The notes under the pieces were generated by a model. It saw nothing but the letters and a program-made list of their open reading frames with translations, searched no databases and was not told where the DNA came from. Both the position numbers and the translations under genes were made by a program. From Angiostrongylus vasorum (lineage: Eukaryota > Nematoda > Chromadorea > Rhabditida > Metastrongylidae), in the NCBI GenBank assembly GCA_018806985.1, contig JADANN010000198.1, positions 977,501 to 1,041,500 on the forward strand: DNA of 64,000 nt, read 5' to 3'. This document shows, piece by piece, positions 43,101 through 54,000 of this stretch (position 1 is the stretch's first letter; the number at the start of each line of letters is the position of its first letter).

Positions 43101-46100
43101 GGTTTACGGGTTTGCCGAAATGGCAGGAATTTCTTATGGCAAAGTGGATTTCCAGCTGACATGAATGCTTGAAAGAAAAACTGGACCGTCAGCTGTTGGG
43201 CTTGAAGAACATCTTGAGCGAAAGTATTTACAAAGGAAGGGAATTAGTTGCTTAATCTGCAGTTTGCCACAGTTACTCTGTTTTCTCATTAACTTTTATC
43301 ATTGTAAGCGTGGAAAGATTTTTTATTTCAGCAAGGTTTGACTTCCTCATAATGAGGAAAGGATCTTAATTGGGGTGGGGGGTTCCTTCATGAATAAGTC
43401 GTTTGTATTACACCAATTAGTACAACATTTCAGGTCAAGATCAATAGCGATGAATTGTCATATCAATTGGAGAAAGAGATTAAACCATTCCTCGTGGAAT
43501 TGGATAATACTGTGAAAGCAGCACCTCCACGTAAACTCACACCTCACAACAGTCCTACACCATTGGAATCAGCAAGTAGGTTCATGCTGTTGCGTTAGGG
43601 AATCCGCTGTCAGTGTCAGCCATCCGGCCACTTATTAGGGGTGTATTAGGAAGAGTCAGGCTTTAATTATAACCTCGTTATTAAACATGACTTGCCAGTG
43701 CAATTGCTACTGTCTCATGATAGTATTTTGTTCATGTAAGAGTATCTTATTGGGACGTGCTTCGAGCTATTGTTTCTATTGATGCATTTATGGGAGCGGC
43801 TACTAATTACATCTGTATGAATAGGCTGTTGGTACTGAGTCAATCTCAATTTATGGACCTCTGTAAATTTTATAAGTTCGCACGCCTTCGTTCGGTTTGA
43901 ATTGGCGAAATGAGATTATTTCCGAGAAATTCTGTCCACAGAATGAAGGATTCGAAAAAAATGGTTGACTAGTTGTTGCTACTTCGCAGTACATCAGAGA
44001 ACAAGACATCGAATAGAATTATTTATTTATTTCCATTTAGATGGATAATCGTTCTCCATTCCGAATAATTATTTATTATTTCGTTTAAGTTCCCCTTCTT
44101 GGAACGCAGATCAGCTTAGAATTTTTTCAACGTCGTCCACGCCCTTGGCCATTGCCAGTTGAATCAGTGGCATGGGAACGATGGATCCTTTTTCTAGACA
44201 TTTTCAAAGCCAGTTCATACGGTGCGCTTCTCTTTCTTATAATGTTTTTTTTTTCTTTTCGTATAGTAAACTGCGTAAGAACGGCAATTAGTACTTGTTG
44301 GATTCGGAAGAATTTTAGGGTAGTATTGTCTAGCATGGATCTCGCTCACGGAGTGATGTCATACCGATTAGTTGCGAGGCAACGTGGTGCATCTGCAAGT
44401 GGTGGATAGGGATTAATCGCGAACCAAAAAGAGCCTTACACTGTGGGACGCAGGTGGATCCAGGGAATCGACTTCCTTTTTCTGCTGTGCGAGTTTAGCA
44501 CATATATTCATGCATACGTGTGGGGGTAGTTTCTTTCTTATTTGGATTGTATTTTACGACTCAGTTCAACCAAAAGCCTTTAATCAAGTGGCTGCGAAGT
44601 ACATGGGAGGCGGTTAGGAGTCGCATCTAACATATAAGCTCCTCGTCTCCTACGGGCTCTAAGCAACCGCCAGCTAACGTTGGGGACAATAGTAGTTATG
44701 GTCGGAACTACAGTGGCTAGGAAGAGCGTTCGCAAACTACTCAACGTTCGCTAACTACAAAACGAAGGTGATTGCACTCCCACGCTCAGATGGCACAGTT
44801 ACAGCATCCAAAAAGGCAGGGGAGAAAATCAGTCAGCGTTACTACTCAGATCTCTTCAGTAGCCATGGCCACCTTACTTCGTACGAAATAAAGGAGGACG
44901 ATTATATCGTCCCACCTGTTCTCCTTTCTGAAATCTGATGTGCTATTTCTTCGATGAAGAATGATAAGACCTGAACACCTGAAAAAGCTTCCGCCAGTCA
45001 TCATAAACACACGCTCTGCTCTTCACACGTCACCTGTCCGAATGCAAGGTTCATATTCAATTGATGGCCAGCATGACCGTTTCATTGTTCAAAAACAGTG
45101 ACCTCCACGGTATCGGGAACTATCGCACAATCTGAGTGCTGTTTGTCGTCTACAAACTGTTCACTGGAGTCATCCTAAACAGGATTGACAGAATGCAGGT
45201 CGATGAACAACCATGTGAGCAAGGCGGGTTTTGAAAAGGATTCAGTACGATGAACCACATCTATAGGATAACAAGATTCAATGAAGTATGCCGAGTGTAC
45301 GAGAGATCGCGCTGTCCCACTTTCCTCGATTTAAAGGAAATGTTTGACTCAGTTGAGATAGAAGCAGTCATGGAAGGAAGGCCTGGACGGTCAAGGCGTC
45401 CCTACGCAGTGCCTAAAAATTCTTCATACTATACAAAGGTTTTAAAACCAAGATATCAACATTCAAGAACGATATTCTCGACGTCAAATACTCCCACTCT
45501 CGAGAATGTCGTGCGAACAATGGATTAGGACAACATGGGAGTGAAAATCGGTGGTCGGCTACTCCACCATCTTTGCTTTGTTGATGACATCGTTCCCATA
45601 ACACCAAGGTTTAGCCAGGCAGAATCAATCATAGCCGCCTTTCATAACACTTGTGAAAAGATTGGTCTTCGACTAAATCTTACAAAAACGATTTTCTCGA
45701 AGAACGGATTGGTTTTATACGCTCATTTCGCGCTCTTTGGCTTGAAAGTCTTCGAATGCTCCAAATGCGCCTGTGTAGACGGGAAAGTCTACATGATGAA
45801 AGACTTAGCTCCTGCATTGAGCAGAAGAAAGTGAACGGCTTTAGGAGCTTTCAGAAACGTCGAGGCTGTATTGAGGAGAACAAAAACACTGGACTCCATG
45901 CTCACCTTTTCGGCTGCACGATTCTTCCTGCCTTAATGTATGCATCGGAAACCTGGTCGCTTCGTAAGCAGTATGAAAGATCATTCAGCGTTATTGAGCG
46001 CGCAGTCGAAAGGGCGATACGAGGAGTATCGCGTATCACGCGATCAAGAATTGAACACGTTGTCCTACGCTTACGAGCTACAACTGGTGCATATGAGCCG

Positions 46101-47055
46101 TTAGGGACTGGATTCTTTAGGATGTTGAACGCATGACAGGGAGACCACCGACCCGGTGGTGAGGGTTATTCACGAAAACCCTAAAAGAAAGACATGGTGG
46201 TCAACGAGTCCCTAGGGCGAGCAGAATCCACCGGGATACTCTTGAACGCAACAGGGAGGAGTGGAAGGTTTACTGCCACTTGCTGGAGTAACTTGAGGAT
46301 CAACGGGACGACAGAATACTGACAGACAACAGGTGAATGTCTAGCAGTTTTTGTTGATAAAAGTGTAATTTTATCTCCGTTGAAGTGCCGCGCTGGTCTT
46401 GGAAAGTGCTAGTTGCTTGACATTCGTGTGCTTATTGCATACGTTTTATCCTATATTTTTACAACCTATATTTTAAGAAATTATGGAAATATTTTAGCAT
46501 TACACTATTATATAATGGTGTGTTCTAATTTCCAGTTATATTTACTCAAGAAAGCGTAGAGTTTAACATTTTCTTGGTATTGCAGATGATCTTGCTCGTA
46601 TGCGTGTTTCTGTCGCGGAAAGCGTCGGAGAAATAGTTCTTCAGCTGTGTAGCTGTATAAACAGGCAACAATATTTGCCCAAGATGCCTACCAGAACGGA
46701 ACTTTCAAATGTTTTCGATCCCAGTCTTCCAGATTGTCAACCATATTTGTTTAAAGTGTGCCGTGTTCCCATCCGACCAGGCAAGTCAAGTTCATTCCAC
46801 TTCTTTCAGTTGAGTTTCCTAGAATCACTATTTCGCTAGGTAGCACTTTCTTCTTTTTGCAACGTACCACTCTTATGCTGTACATAGACTAATGTTTGAC
46901 ATTTAACTTGGAGACGTTTTTTTCGAATTCTAGTTACTTCGAAGTGGACTACTGCCGCTTTATATTCAACTTTTATCGTTGAGTTTTCAGAAGCCGTACC
47001 GCAAACGGGTTTCAGTGGTATGAGACGGTACCTACGAGACCTTGTGATCAACTAG
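40161..47055 (+). CDS. epg-9: Atg101 / EPG-9 autophagy protein (seven exons, complete)
   Basis: Atg101 binds and stabilises Atg13 in the ULK/Atg1 kinase complex and helps recruit downstream factors at autophagosome formation. Exons: 40161-40190, 40308-40385, 40974-41057, 43434-43575, 44090-44212 (or 44221), 46586-46780, 46991-47055. All phases agree and the total is 717 bases, giving 238 residues (human 218). Matching blocks in order are MNARHQEYRL, EIRQVNDAVSCIFHSLLTHR, FQYKDDSNYSLGSLGTKEVE, EFFQRRPRPWPLPVE, YLPKMPTRTELSNVFDPSLP and MRRYLRDLVIN. The HORMA-type fold of the family covers the whole length. The 'WF finger' that recruits effectors is Trp-Pro-Phe in human; here it reads Trp-Pro-Leu. 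Introns 3 and 5 hold an RTE fragment, a SINE and a deleted RTE copy. No frameshift or stop was seen. Confidence 0.95.
40308..40385 (+). CDS. epg-9: Atg101 exon 2
   Basis: Acceptor TTCCGTTTCAG, donor AAAG|GTACTG. It encodes SLEIRQVNDAVSCIFHSLLT then HRSVAK. This matches the human segment with RQVEEA and LHTVLLHRSTGK. Confidence 0.93.
40598..40805 (-). repeat. SINE-like repeat, family B
   Basis: GGTGATGTTGACATATTCGC, GGACCCGGGGCCAGATCGAA and ACTGCACGACAGAGGCCCTT. It lies in Atg101 intron 2, opposite to the gene. Confidence 0.65.
40974..41057 (+). CDS. epg-9: Atg101 exon 3
   Basis: Acceptor TTTTTTTCCAG, donor TAC|GTAAGT. It encodes FQYKDDSNYSLGSLGTKEVE then CENIDLSY, collinear with the human [20 protein letters not shown] region. 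Phase 0 at both ends. Confidence 0.94.
41185..41360. other. GC-rich segment in Atg101 intron 3
   Basis: About 175 bases of strongly GC- and CpG-rich sequence lie inside an otherwise AT-rich intron. Open reading frames on both strands are arginine- and alanine-rich, as expected from base composition alone. No repeat partner elsewhere in the window was recognised. Confidence 0.45.
41702..41975 (-). repeat. tRNA-like SINE, family A
   Basis: Full-length minus copy in Atg101 intron 3. Head near 41970 (GCGTGTGGCGCACTGG), tail CTCGGCGTTGATCAATCCCT at 41708. Confidence 0.8.
42235..42850 (-). mobile_element. RTE-type LINE, 3' fragment
   Basis: Minus-strand 5'-truncated RTE. It encodes [20 protein letters not shown] and [13 protein letters not shown] sequence in two frames (42866-42525 and 42528-42217), ending with the CAGGTGATACAGGTGA tail near 42270. 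It sits in Atg101 intron 3, opposite to the gene. Confidence 0.8.
43434..43575 (+). CDS. epg-9: Atg101 exon 4
   Basis: Acceptor ACATTTCAG, donor GCAA|GTAGGT. It encodes VKINSDELSYQLEKEIKPFL, VELDNTVKAAPPRKLTPHNS and PTPLESA. The first part matches the helix after the TYVRVSSEELDR segment; the proline-rich part is a nematode-type loop expansion and accounts for most of the extra length over human. Confidence 0.9.
44090..44212 (+). CDS. epg-9: Atg101 exon 5 (WF-finger exon)
   Basis: Acceptor TTTCGTTTAAG. It encodes PLLGTQISLEFFQRRPRPWP, LPVESVAWERWILFLDIFKA. This aligns with human MSLEFYQKKKSRWPFSDE and PWEVWTVKV. Two donors fit phase 1: CCA|GTTCAT (end 44212) and ACG|GTGCGC (end 44221). The finger has Leu where human has Phe112. 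Confidence 0.88.
44339..46335 (+). mobile_element. RTE-type LINE, copy 3 (endonuclease deleted)
   Basis: The 5' leader (44339-44650) is followed directly by reverse transcriptase sequence (from about 44700), so the endonuclease and about 1 kb are missing. The remaining frames are 45250-45528, 45535-45834 (GVKIGGRLLHHLCFVDDIVP; FADD changed to FVDD) and 45756-46136. It is more diverged than copies 1 and 2. It lies in intron 5 of the Atg101 gene in the same orientation as the gene. Confidence 0.85.
46586..46780 (+). CDS. epg-9: Atg101 exon 6
   Basis: Acceptor GGTATTGCAG; the donor is CCAG|GCAAGT, a GC-AG intron. It encodes NDLARMRVSVAESVGEIVLQ, LCSCINRQQYLPKMPTRTEL and SNVFDPSLPDCQPYLFKVCR. 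It contains the most conserved block of the family (YLPKMPT...NVFD...QPYL). Confidence 0.95.
46991..47055 (+). CDS. epg-9: Atg101 exon 7 (C terminus)
   Basis: Acceptor GAGTTTTCAG, then EAVPQTGFSGMRRYLRDLVI N and TAG. It matches the human C terminus (MRRLIKDTLAL). It fits the phase-1 exit of the preceding GC donor, which is how that donor was chosen. Confidence 0.9.
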
Positions 47056-47059
47056 CATA

Positions 47060-47970
47060 TGTCGATTTTCCCCTAACTTTGGAATGTTTCTTAATACTTT
47101 TTTGTTCTTCTTCCGATCATGTGGAAGTCTTTTGCAATACTATTAATCTTACCATAGTGTTGCTGCTCAATGACACAGAATTGTTTCCGGTACACCATCC
47201 GGTCTTTCCGCGTTTTGCTGGTTTGAACATTTTCATCGTCCCGTTGATTTAATTCAAAATTTCATTGTTCAGGAACGTGACTAGTTTCTTTTCTGTGCTC
47301 TCGATCCTTGCTGTAATTAGTCTATTCAAAACTTGGTATATAGTGGTCAAAGTGCTTGTGATTTATACGTCCTTGTACATAATGCATTTAGTACATCTTT
47401 CGAGTTTATTTATTTTCGTGCCTCGTTGTTTTGCCATCTGTCATTGAATCCTTTGAGGTTCTAATTACTTACATTAGGCTTTGTTCGTTCCCTTGTTCGC
47501 TTGTTTTCAATTTCATGTGTAAATACTTCTTACGTACGTATCTCATCTGTTTTTCATGGAACTTTCATGGTCTGTTGGATGGCTATAATGTGCATCTGTT
47601 CAACAAAGTAGTTTTACTGCTTCATCGCCCATAGTTCCATAGCGTTGGTTATTCAATCGATAACATTTCTGTAATCAAAAAATCAGTCGGATTGAGTGGC
47701 CGATGTAGGACGTAACTATTCTACGTGGTAGAAGAAACTTCTACATAGTCAGAGGGAAGCTGGTTTTTCAACGGTGCATCGAGCGTGCAGAATCACAGAA
47801 GGGGGCACTCCACACTGTAAAAACACGTACAAAGGCGCATTAACACAATGCGCGGCGTACACTGCGTACAATGCTGCGTACAACACTATAGTGCAAAAAA
47901 TTGTGGCAAGTTCCCACTTCGGGTCGACATATGTTAGTACTTATTCAATTATTATTAGTTGGCGTAACCA
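47060..47970. other. Intergenic, downstream of Atg101
   Basis: T-rich sequence after the Atg101 stop; the 3' UTR and polyadenylation site should lie here. No clear AATAAA close to the stop was fixed on, and no gene was seen. Confidence 0.35.
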
Positions 47971-47971
47971 C

Positions 47972-48255
47972 TCAATGGTTTATCGCCTCATCATGGCTAC
48001 GAGGTGTTCCCTAGGTGTGGGACTGCGCTGTACAGCAGCGGGATTCATCCCTCAGTAGGATCTTCCGTGCTGAAAAGGAGGCCGGCTTTTCAGTTGGGTA
48101 GCACAGCTAAGAGTAAACCAGTTCCAAGATCCACCACTGTCCTGGTTTCAAACTAATCGCATGGTGGCAAATCTCCTTTAGTACACAAGGGGAGTGATTG
48201 CCTGCAGTGGTGATGACCTAGGGCAGACTTTGGCTAGGATGAGCTCGGACTCGAG
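47972..48255 (-). repeat. Family C repeat
   Basis: AATGGTTTATCGCCTCATCA, ATCCACCACTGTCCTGGTTT and CTAGGGCAGACTTTGGCTAG in minus orientation. It abuts the mariner fragment at 48255. Confidence 0.7.
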
Positions 48256-48690
48256 GAAACTACAATGGTTTAACCAGCAACACTCCGAGAAAATGGATAT
48301 TACGACATTTAACTGTGCTCCACACAATCAATGACGAACGGACTGATAGGAAAGTGTCCACCGAGTGGATGAGGTGCGGCGGAAGCTTCAACGGCAACAC
48401 CTGGCATTGGTTAATAGAAAAGTGCCAATCCTCAACCATAATATGTGGCATCGTGTGGTATATGCAATGCTGCAAATCTTGAGCGATCTGGGCGACGACA
48501 ATCTGCCACATCCGCCATACTCGCGGGAACTCTCGCCACCGATTGTCAGCTCTTCCAAGCATCTCAATTTCCGGTTCGAGAAGCTCTTCAGAAACTAAGC
48601 CGAGGTCGAAGTGGTCCCCCAACAACTTCATCGCATTCAGAATTTCAGATTTTGTACAGTCGGTTAGGTTAGCCTGTTTTTTGTTAGGTA
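48255..48690 (+). pseudogene. Mariner transposase fragment (C-terminal half)
   Basis: The frame 48365-48598 contains ALVNRKVPILNHN, then LQILSDLGDDNLPHPPYSRE and LSPP, matching mariner NRK-x-x-x-L-H-D-N and LPHPPYSPDLSP. The second catalytic Asp (HDN) is Asn here and the third (PDL) is Glu, so it is dead. The frame ends at LFRN. Confidence 0.72.
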
Positions 48691-49024
48691 AAAATGTGAA
48701 GATTTAAACTCCTTTATTTTGAGAGTTTTCGGAAACATGTTGAAATCCGACATTAATTGCCGGTGAAGCTAGTATCTTCCTAAGGTTTTCATATATCTGA
48801 ATGCCCTAGAAGGTAAGAACAGAATCGTTCTTTTTTGTAATTTGTGGCAAATTTGTTGGATATGCAAAACTGCAGATGACTTGGACTGTTTACACAGCAC
48901 TAAACGTTTACTTCATCTTATAAGTAGAATAGCATTTCAAAAGTTATAACTGTTTAATCGTACTGGATAGAAATTGGTGGTTGCTACGTGATGATCCAAA
49001 CGCTAAAAGCTAAAGGAGGATAAA

Positions 49025-49145
49025 CCTCTCGGCGTTGATCCATCCCTAAGGGATGCGCCATGCATTCAAATTCATTAAGTATCGTTTGAAGGTGATTGAA
49101 TGCATATCTGGCCTTTCCAATGACTCGAGGTGGCCTACCGATGTA
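49025..49145 (-). repeat. tRNA-like SINE, family A, truncated
   Basis: Only the tail half is present: CTCTCGGCGTTGATCCATCC to GACTCGAGGTGGCCTACCGA. Confidence 0.7.
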
Positions 49146-49149
49146 TTAC

Positions 49150-50680
49150 AGCTGCTAGTGGAATATAGGCCTTCGAGTCAGTTCTCGGCACCGCATAACC
49201 ACTAGTTTTAAGCAGAATGCTCGACTTCGTGAGAAGACGACACGCGGGACTTTTCGTAGTTGTCACAGAGCAATATCTCGCGAGTTCGGGATTAAACCGT
49301 TTAATGCATAAATACAACATCAATACAACAGTAATATCGACGGAGAATTACTGGCACATGTTCAAGTCTATAAGGTGCTGTACCTACTACTGAAGTGAGG
49401 CTTACCAAGGCATAACAGTATTCTAAATAATACTATTACAACATTAGTACTATGATAACAGCAACTTGATAACAATGACGAATAAGAGGATGCGGATGAT
49501 GACGCCCGCACGAGCGCGTACAGTGGCCCAGATGTCGAGGGCTAGGAAAAACAGAACAGTCAGATGAAGATAAGCCGTGCATTAGGCTAAGCTAGCGATC
49601 ATATGTACAGCGGTTAGGTGTAGTTTGACACTGACTGATGAGGAAAGCAAAGTATTGATGGTGGATTTGACTACGAATGAGATGAGTCATCTGAGGAACA
49701 CGGTCAAGCGGTTGGTATTGGATAACAATATGTCTGCAACGTGAAGTTTGAGCATCTATGGGTGCCACCATTGCCTAAAATATCGTGGTCCAGAAAGATA
49801 ACTACTGTGAAATGAGAAGCCTATAGCGGCTTGTCAAATACACAGCACGACTTGGCCGGGCAGCGGCCTTGTAAGCATGGCGTGCCGTGTGGGAGGAATG
49901 GTACATGCCACCGATGGCGTTGCAGACAGAACGCATTTTAGGATAGCCGCCGCTACTGACAACGCACCGTAGATCAATTGATAAACAATGAACAGTGACA
50001 CTAGGATGAGGATCAGGATGAGGATCAGGATGAGGATCAGGATGATGATGACGATACACTGAGCTGGTGGGAAACGTGACGTAGTGACGATGATGCGAAG
50101 TTAACGTACAATTCGCAACTGTCATTCAATAATGATATGATGAGTCCAATGTACAGTAATGACTATGTGCAGTATGACTTAACAACTGCGATAATCTGCA
50201 TTGGTGACACACGAGACCGATGCGGTACCGATCTAAGAAGCGCACTCGCCCTGACAGAATCTCCTTGCGATAACAATTCACGAAGCTATTTATATGCTTC
50301 CGGAGAAGGCGGTATTTGGCACAGGTCCAGCATCATTACCGAAAACATCCGTCGGCTACCTCTCCAAATCCTCTCAATATACTAAGGTCAGCTGGCAAAC
50401 GACTGCTCTCGCAAGCATCCTCATGCACTTCTTGTTATTGTACGCACGATAACTTTTGGCCAGTAATAACAAACAACAAGTTCAGATTCTAAGAATAGGT
50501 TTGCATAACAATACTGTTTATAGCGATCGAAGTTCCTTAGCACGGGATCAAGATAATTACATTCTACGACATTTGCTAAGCAACTTGAGAAAACTGGATA
50601 TGACACTTATTTCCGAAACATACAGTCATACAAAGATAGAATTAGATACAGAAGGAAAATAGAAACTATTCTGGGAATAG
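49150..50680. other. Intergenic, no gene recognised
   Basis: Contains the short minisatellite at 50.0 kb. Open frames here have low-complexity translations and no splice context. Confidence 0.35.
49998..50050. repeat. 12-base minisatellite
   Basis: GATGAGGATCAG repeats about three and a half times, then GATGATGATGACGA. Short array, no host gene recognised around it. Confidence 0.8.
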
Positions 50681-50840
50681 CTGCTATACGATGTATAGAG
50701 CCAGTACTGCTATCTTCCCAGACAAGTCTGGTACCAATTTGCCGACCCCAGTGGGAAGGAAGGCTCGGTGGGCTATGGGTGCGGGGATCGATTCCATGTG
50801 TGTGTTGCAGGGTGCCTCCATCACTGCACCACACGGAATT
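50680..50840 (-). repeat. tRNA-like SINE, family A, head half
   Basis: From TACGATGTATAGAGCCAGTA to the tRNA-like head (minus strand CCGTGTGGTGCAGTGATGG) at 50835. The tail half is missing. Confidence 0.7.
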
Positions 50841-50894
50841 TTTTTCTTTTTCTTCCGAAACACGCCAGTTTCGAAACACTACGAACCATAAATT

Positions 50895-51025
50895 GAATAC
50901 AACCACAATGATGCTGAGATATAGCCATAATGATGCTGAGGTATTTGCAAAACTCCGGACCGCTGGTGCTTGTAGTGGGGACCGAACACGCTATTAACCT
51001 TTCCAGGAACTAACGCCCACGGATT
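50895..51025 (-). repeat. SINE-like repeat, family B
   Basis: ACCACAATGATGCTGAGATA and GTGGGGACCGAACACGCTAT. It abuts the 5' end of RTE copy 2. Confidence 0.6.
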
Positions 51026-51027
51026 TC

Positions 51028-54000
51028 ACTCATACGAGGGATCTCGAGCCGGTTAGTCGCGAGGCTACGTGGCGCTTCCCCAGGTGGCGGATAGGGAGGT
51101 TAATCGCGGACCAAAAGCGACCTGTGCTTCCCTGAGACGCAGGTGAATCCAGGGGATGGACTTCCTGTTTCTGCTGCGCCGACTTGGCACATACTTTCTT
51201 TTGCTATTTGCTAGGCGTATTCATGCATGCGTGTGTGGGTGCGTTCTCGCTTATCGGATTGTATTCTACGAGTCAATTCGGCCAATAGCCTGCAATCAAG
51301 TGACAAGGAAGTATATGGGAGGCGGTTAGGACTCGCCTCCAACAAACAAGCTCCATGTCCACTGTGGGAGAGCTTGGCAAGCTACCCGTGAATATACCCA
51401 GCCACCACGTTCAGAGCCCAGCAAGCCATACGTGGGTATCAAAAATGCTAAAAACAGTAAAAAAAACGGGCCTCATTCCCCTGACCCCGAAAGAGCCCCC
51501 CATTTTCGCAGCGTTGGGTTGGACGAGTACGGAGAGGCTGCTAAAATCTCAGGGCCAATGGAAGCTGCCTTGATCACGAAGAACTATGGTGACGATCTGT
51601 ACCCACAACGCACGTACGCTTTCATCCGAGTCCTTGATAGAAGACTTGCTCATACAGCCAAGAAGGACAAGGTACGACGTCATCGGCCTGGCCGAGACGA
51701 GACGACGCCACCCATTCAACGCCGTCAATGACACCGGAGAAGAACTGTTCCTCGGAACATGCGACAGAAGAGGAGTCGGCGGCGTCGGCGTTGTCGTCAA
51801 CACGAGTTTGTCCATGAACATCGACTCATTCGAACAGCTTACAACCCGAATCGGATGTTTACGATTAAAAAGATGTGGATCAATACCGGCTTTGACAATC
51901 TTCGTCGTTTACGCGCCGACATCAAACTATGACGAAGAAGTCGAAGGGTTCTATATCGACTTGGAGAAGTTCTATAGAGAAGACCATACATTTTTCAAGG
52001 TCACCAATTGAGATATCAACGCCAAGATTGGATCAAGAAGAACGTCACATTGGGACCCATGGATTAGAATGGAACGAACAGGGTGAGCGGCTATCTGAGT
52101 TTGTCATGGCGACCAAGACCATCCATGGTAACTCGCAATTCCAGAAGCCCCACCCTCAACGCTGGACGTGGGAGTCTCCCAGTGGAGAGTACCATAACGA
52201 AATAGATGACATCATAGTAAACACAAGGTTTTGCCTAACCGATGTCTGTTGTCACAAAATTCTACACGGGATCAGACTACCGTCTCTTCGTGCTAAATTC
52301 TTTTTCTCGCAGAAAGGGAGAAAAAGCCACTAAATTCAAAAACTGTAGTCCCAGAACCACCACAAACTGGGACTTATTCAATCCATTAGTCGGCTGTTGG
52401 GAAGATGCCGTTGTCGATAACATCGACGAGGAATACGATCGGCTCATTCAACATCTTCACGTTAGCGCTATGAAAGCTGAGAGTTCGAAAGTCACCAAGA
52501 GACATCTGTCTCCAGAAGCACTCGAGCTGATACGCTAGCGTGGAATCGCACGAGCTGGAGACAACCGCGAATTAACATCTGAACTTGCAAAACAATGTAG
52601 ACAGGCGATAAAAGAAGATCTTAAAGAGAGGAGAGCAGCAGTTATGGTTAAAGCTGCTGAGGGTGGGAAAAAGCATTCGCGAAGCCCACCGAAACTACGC
52701 CAATTAGAAGACCAAGATGATTGCATTCCGACGTCTAGACGGAAGAGTTACAGCGTCCAGAAAGCAATGGAGAAAATCAATCACGAATATTACTCAGATC
52801 TTTTCGACAGCCACGTCCACCTTCCGTCATATGAAATAGAGGATGAATATGTTGTACCACCGCTTCTCTCTTCTGAAATCCAACATGCCATTTCGACGGT
52901 GAAAAAATCGAACAGCACCAGGTCTGGACAGGATAAGATCAGAGCACCTGAGGAACCTTTCGCCAATCCTCGTAAACACACTGGCTCGGCTCTTCACACG
53001 TTAACTGTCTGAATGCAAGGTCCTTACTCAGTGAAAGACCAGCATAGCTAACATTGTTCAAGAACGGTAACCTACATGATATCGGCAACTATCGCCCAAT
53101 CTGCCTACTGTCTGTCGTCTACAAACTTTCCACTCGAGTCATCCTAAACAGGATTGACAGAACACTGGACGAAGGACGCCATGTGTGCAAGCAGGGTTTC
53201 GAGAAACGTTTAGTACGATGGACCACATCCACACGATAACAACACTCACTGAAGTATCGCGGGAGTACGAAAGACCGCTCTGTCTCACTTTCATCGATTT
53301 ACAGAAGGCCTTTGATTTAACTGAGATAGAAGCAGTCATAGAAGCCCTTTATATTCAAGGAGTCCCTACTCAGTACATAAAGATTCTTCTTGAGTTGTAC
53401 AGAAATTTCACAACCAAGATATCACCATTCTACAACGATATTAACTTTTACGTCAAAAGAGGAGGTAGGCAAGGCTATACCATCTCGCCAAAGTTCTTTA
53501 CCGCCACGCTCTAGAACGTCATGCGAACATTGGAATGGGATAATATGGGAGTCAAAATCGATGGTCGGCAGTAACACCATCTTCGCTTTGCTGATGACAT
53601 CGTCCTTATAATACCAAATATTAGCCAAGCGAAACGTATGCTTGTCGACTTTTACAAAGCCTGTGGAAAGATTGGTCTTCGACTAAATCTCACAAAAACG
53701 ATGTTCATGAGGAACGGAATAGTTTCGTATGCCCCATTAACGCTCAACGGAACGAATATCTCCGATTGCTCCAGTTATGTCTATCTAGGTCGGGAAATCA
53801 ATACGATGAACGACTTAGCTCCAGAGCTGAGCAGAAGGAAACGAGCTTTCAAGAGCATCGAAGATGTAGTGAAGAAAACAAAGAACACCCGACTCCGTGC
53901 CCACCTTTTCGACTCAGCGGTACTTCCTGCCCTAACATATGCATCAGAAACCTGGTCGCTGCGTAAGCAGGATGAAAGATTACTTAGCGTCATCGAGACG

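Noticed and set aside
49998..50050. CRISPR-like short array
   Set aside because: The repeat unit is 12 bases with no spacers, in a eukaryotic genome; it is a minisatellite.
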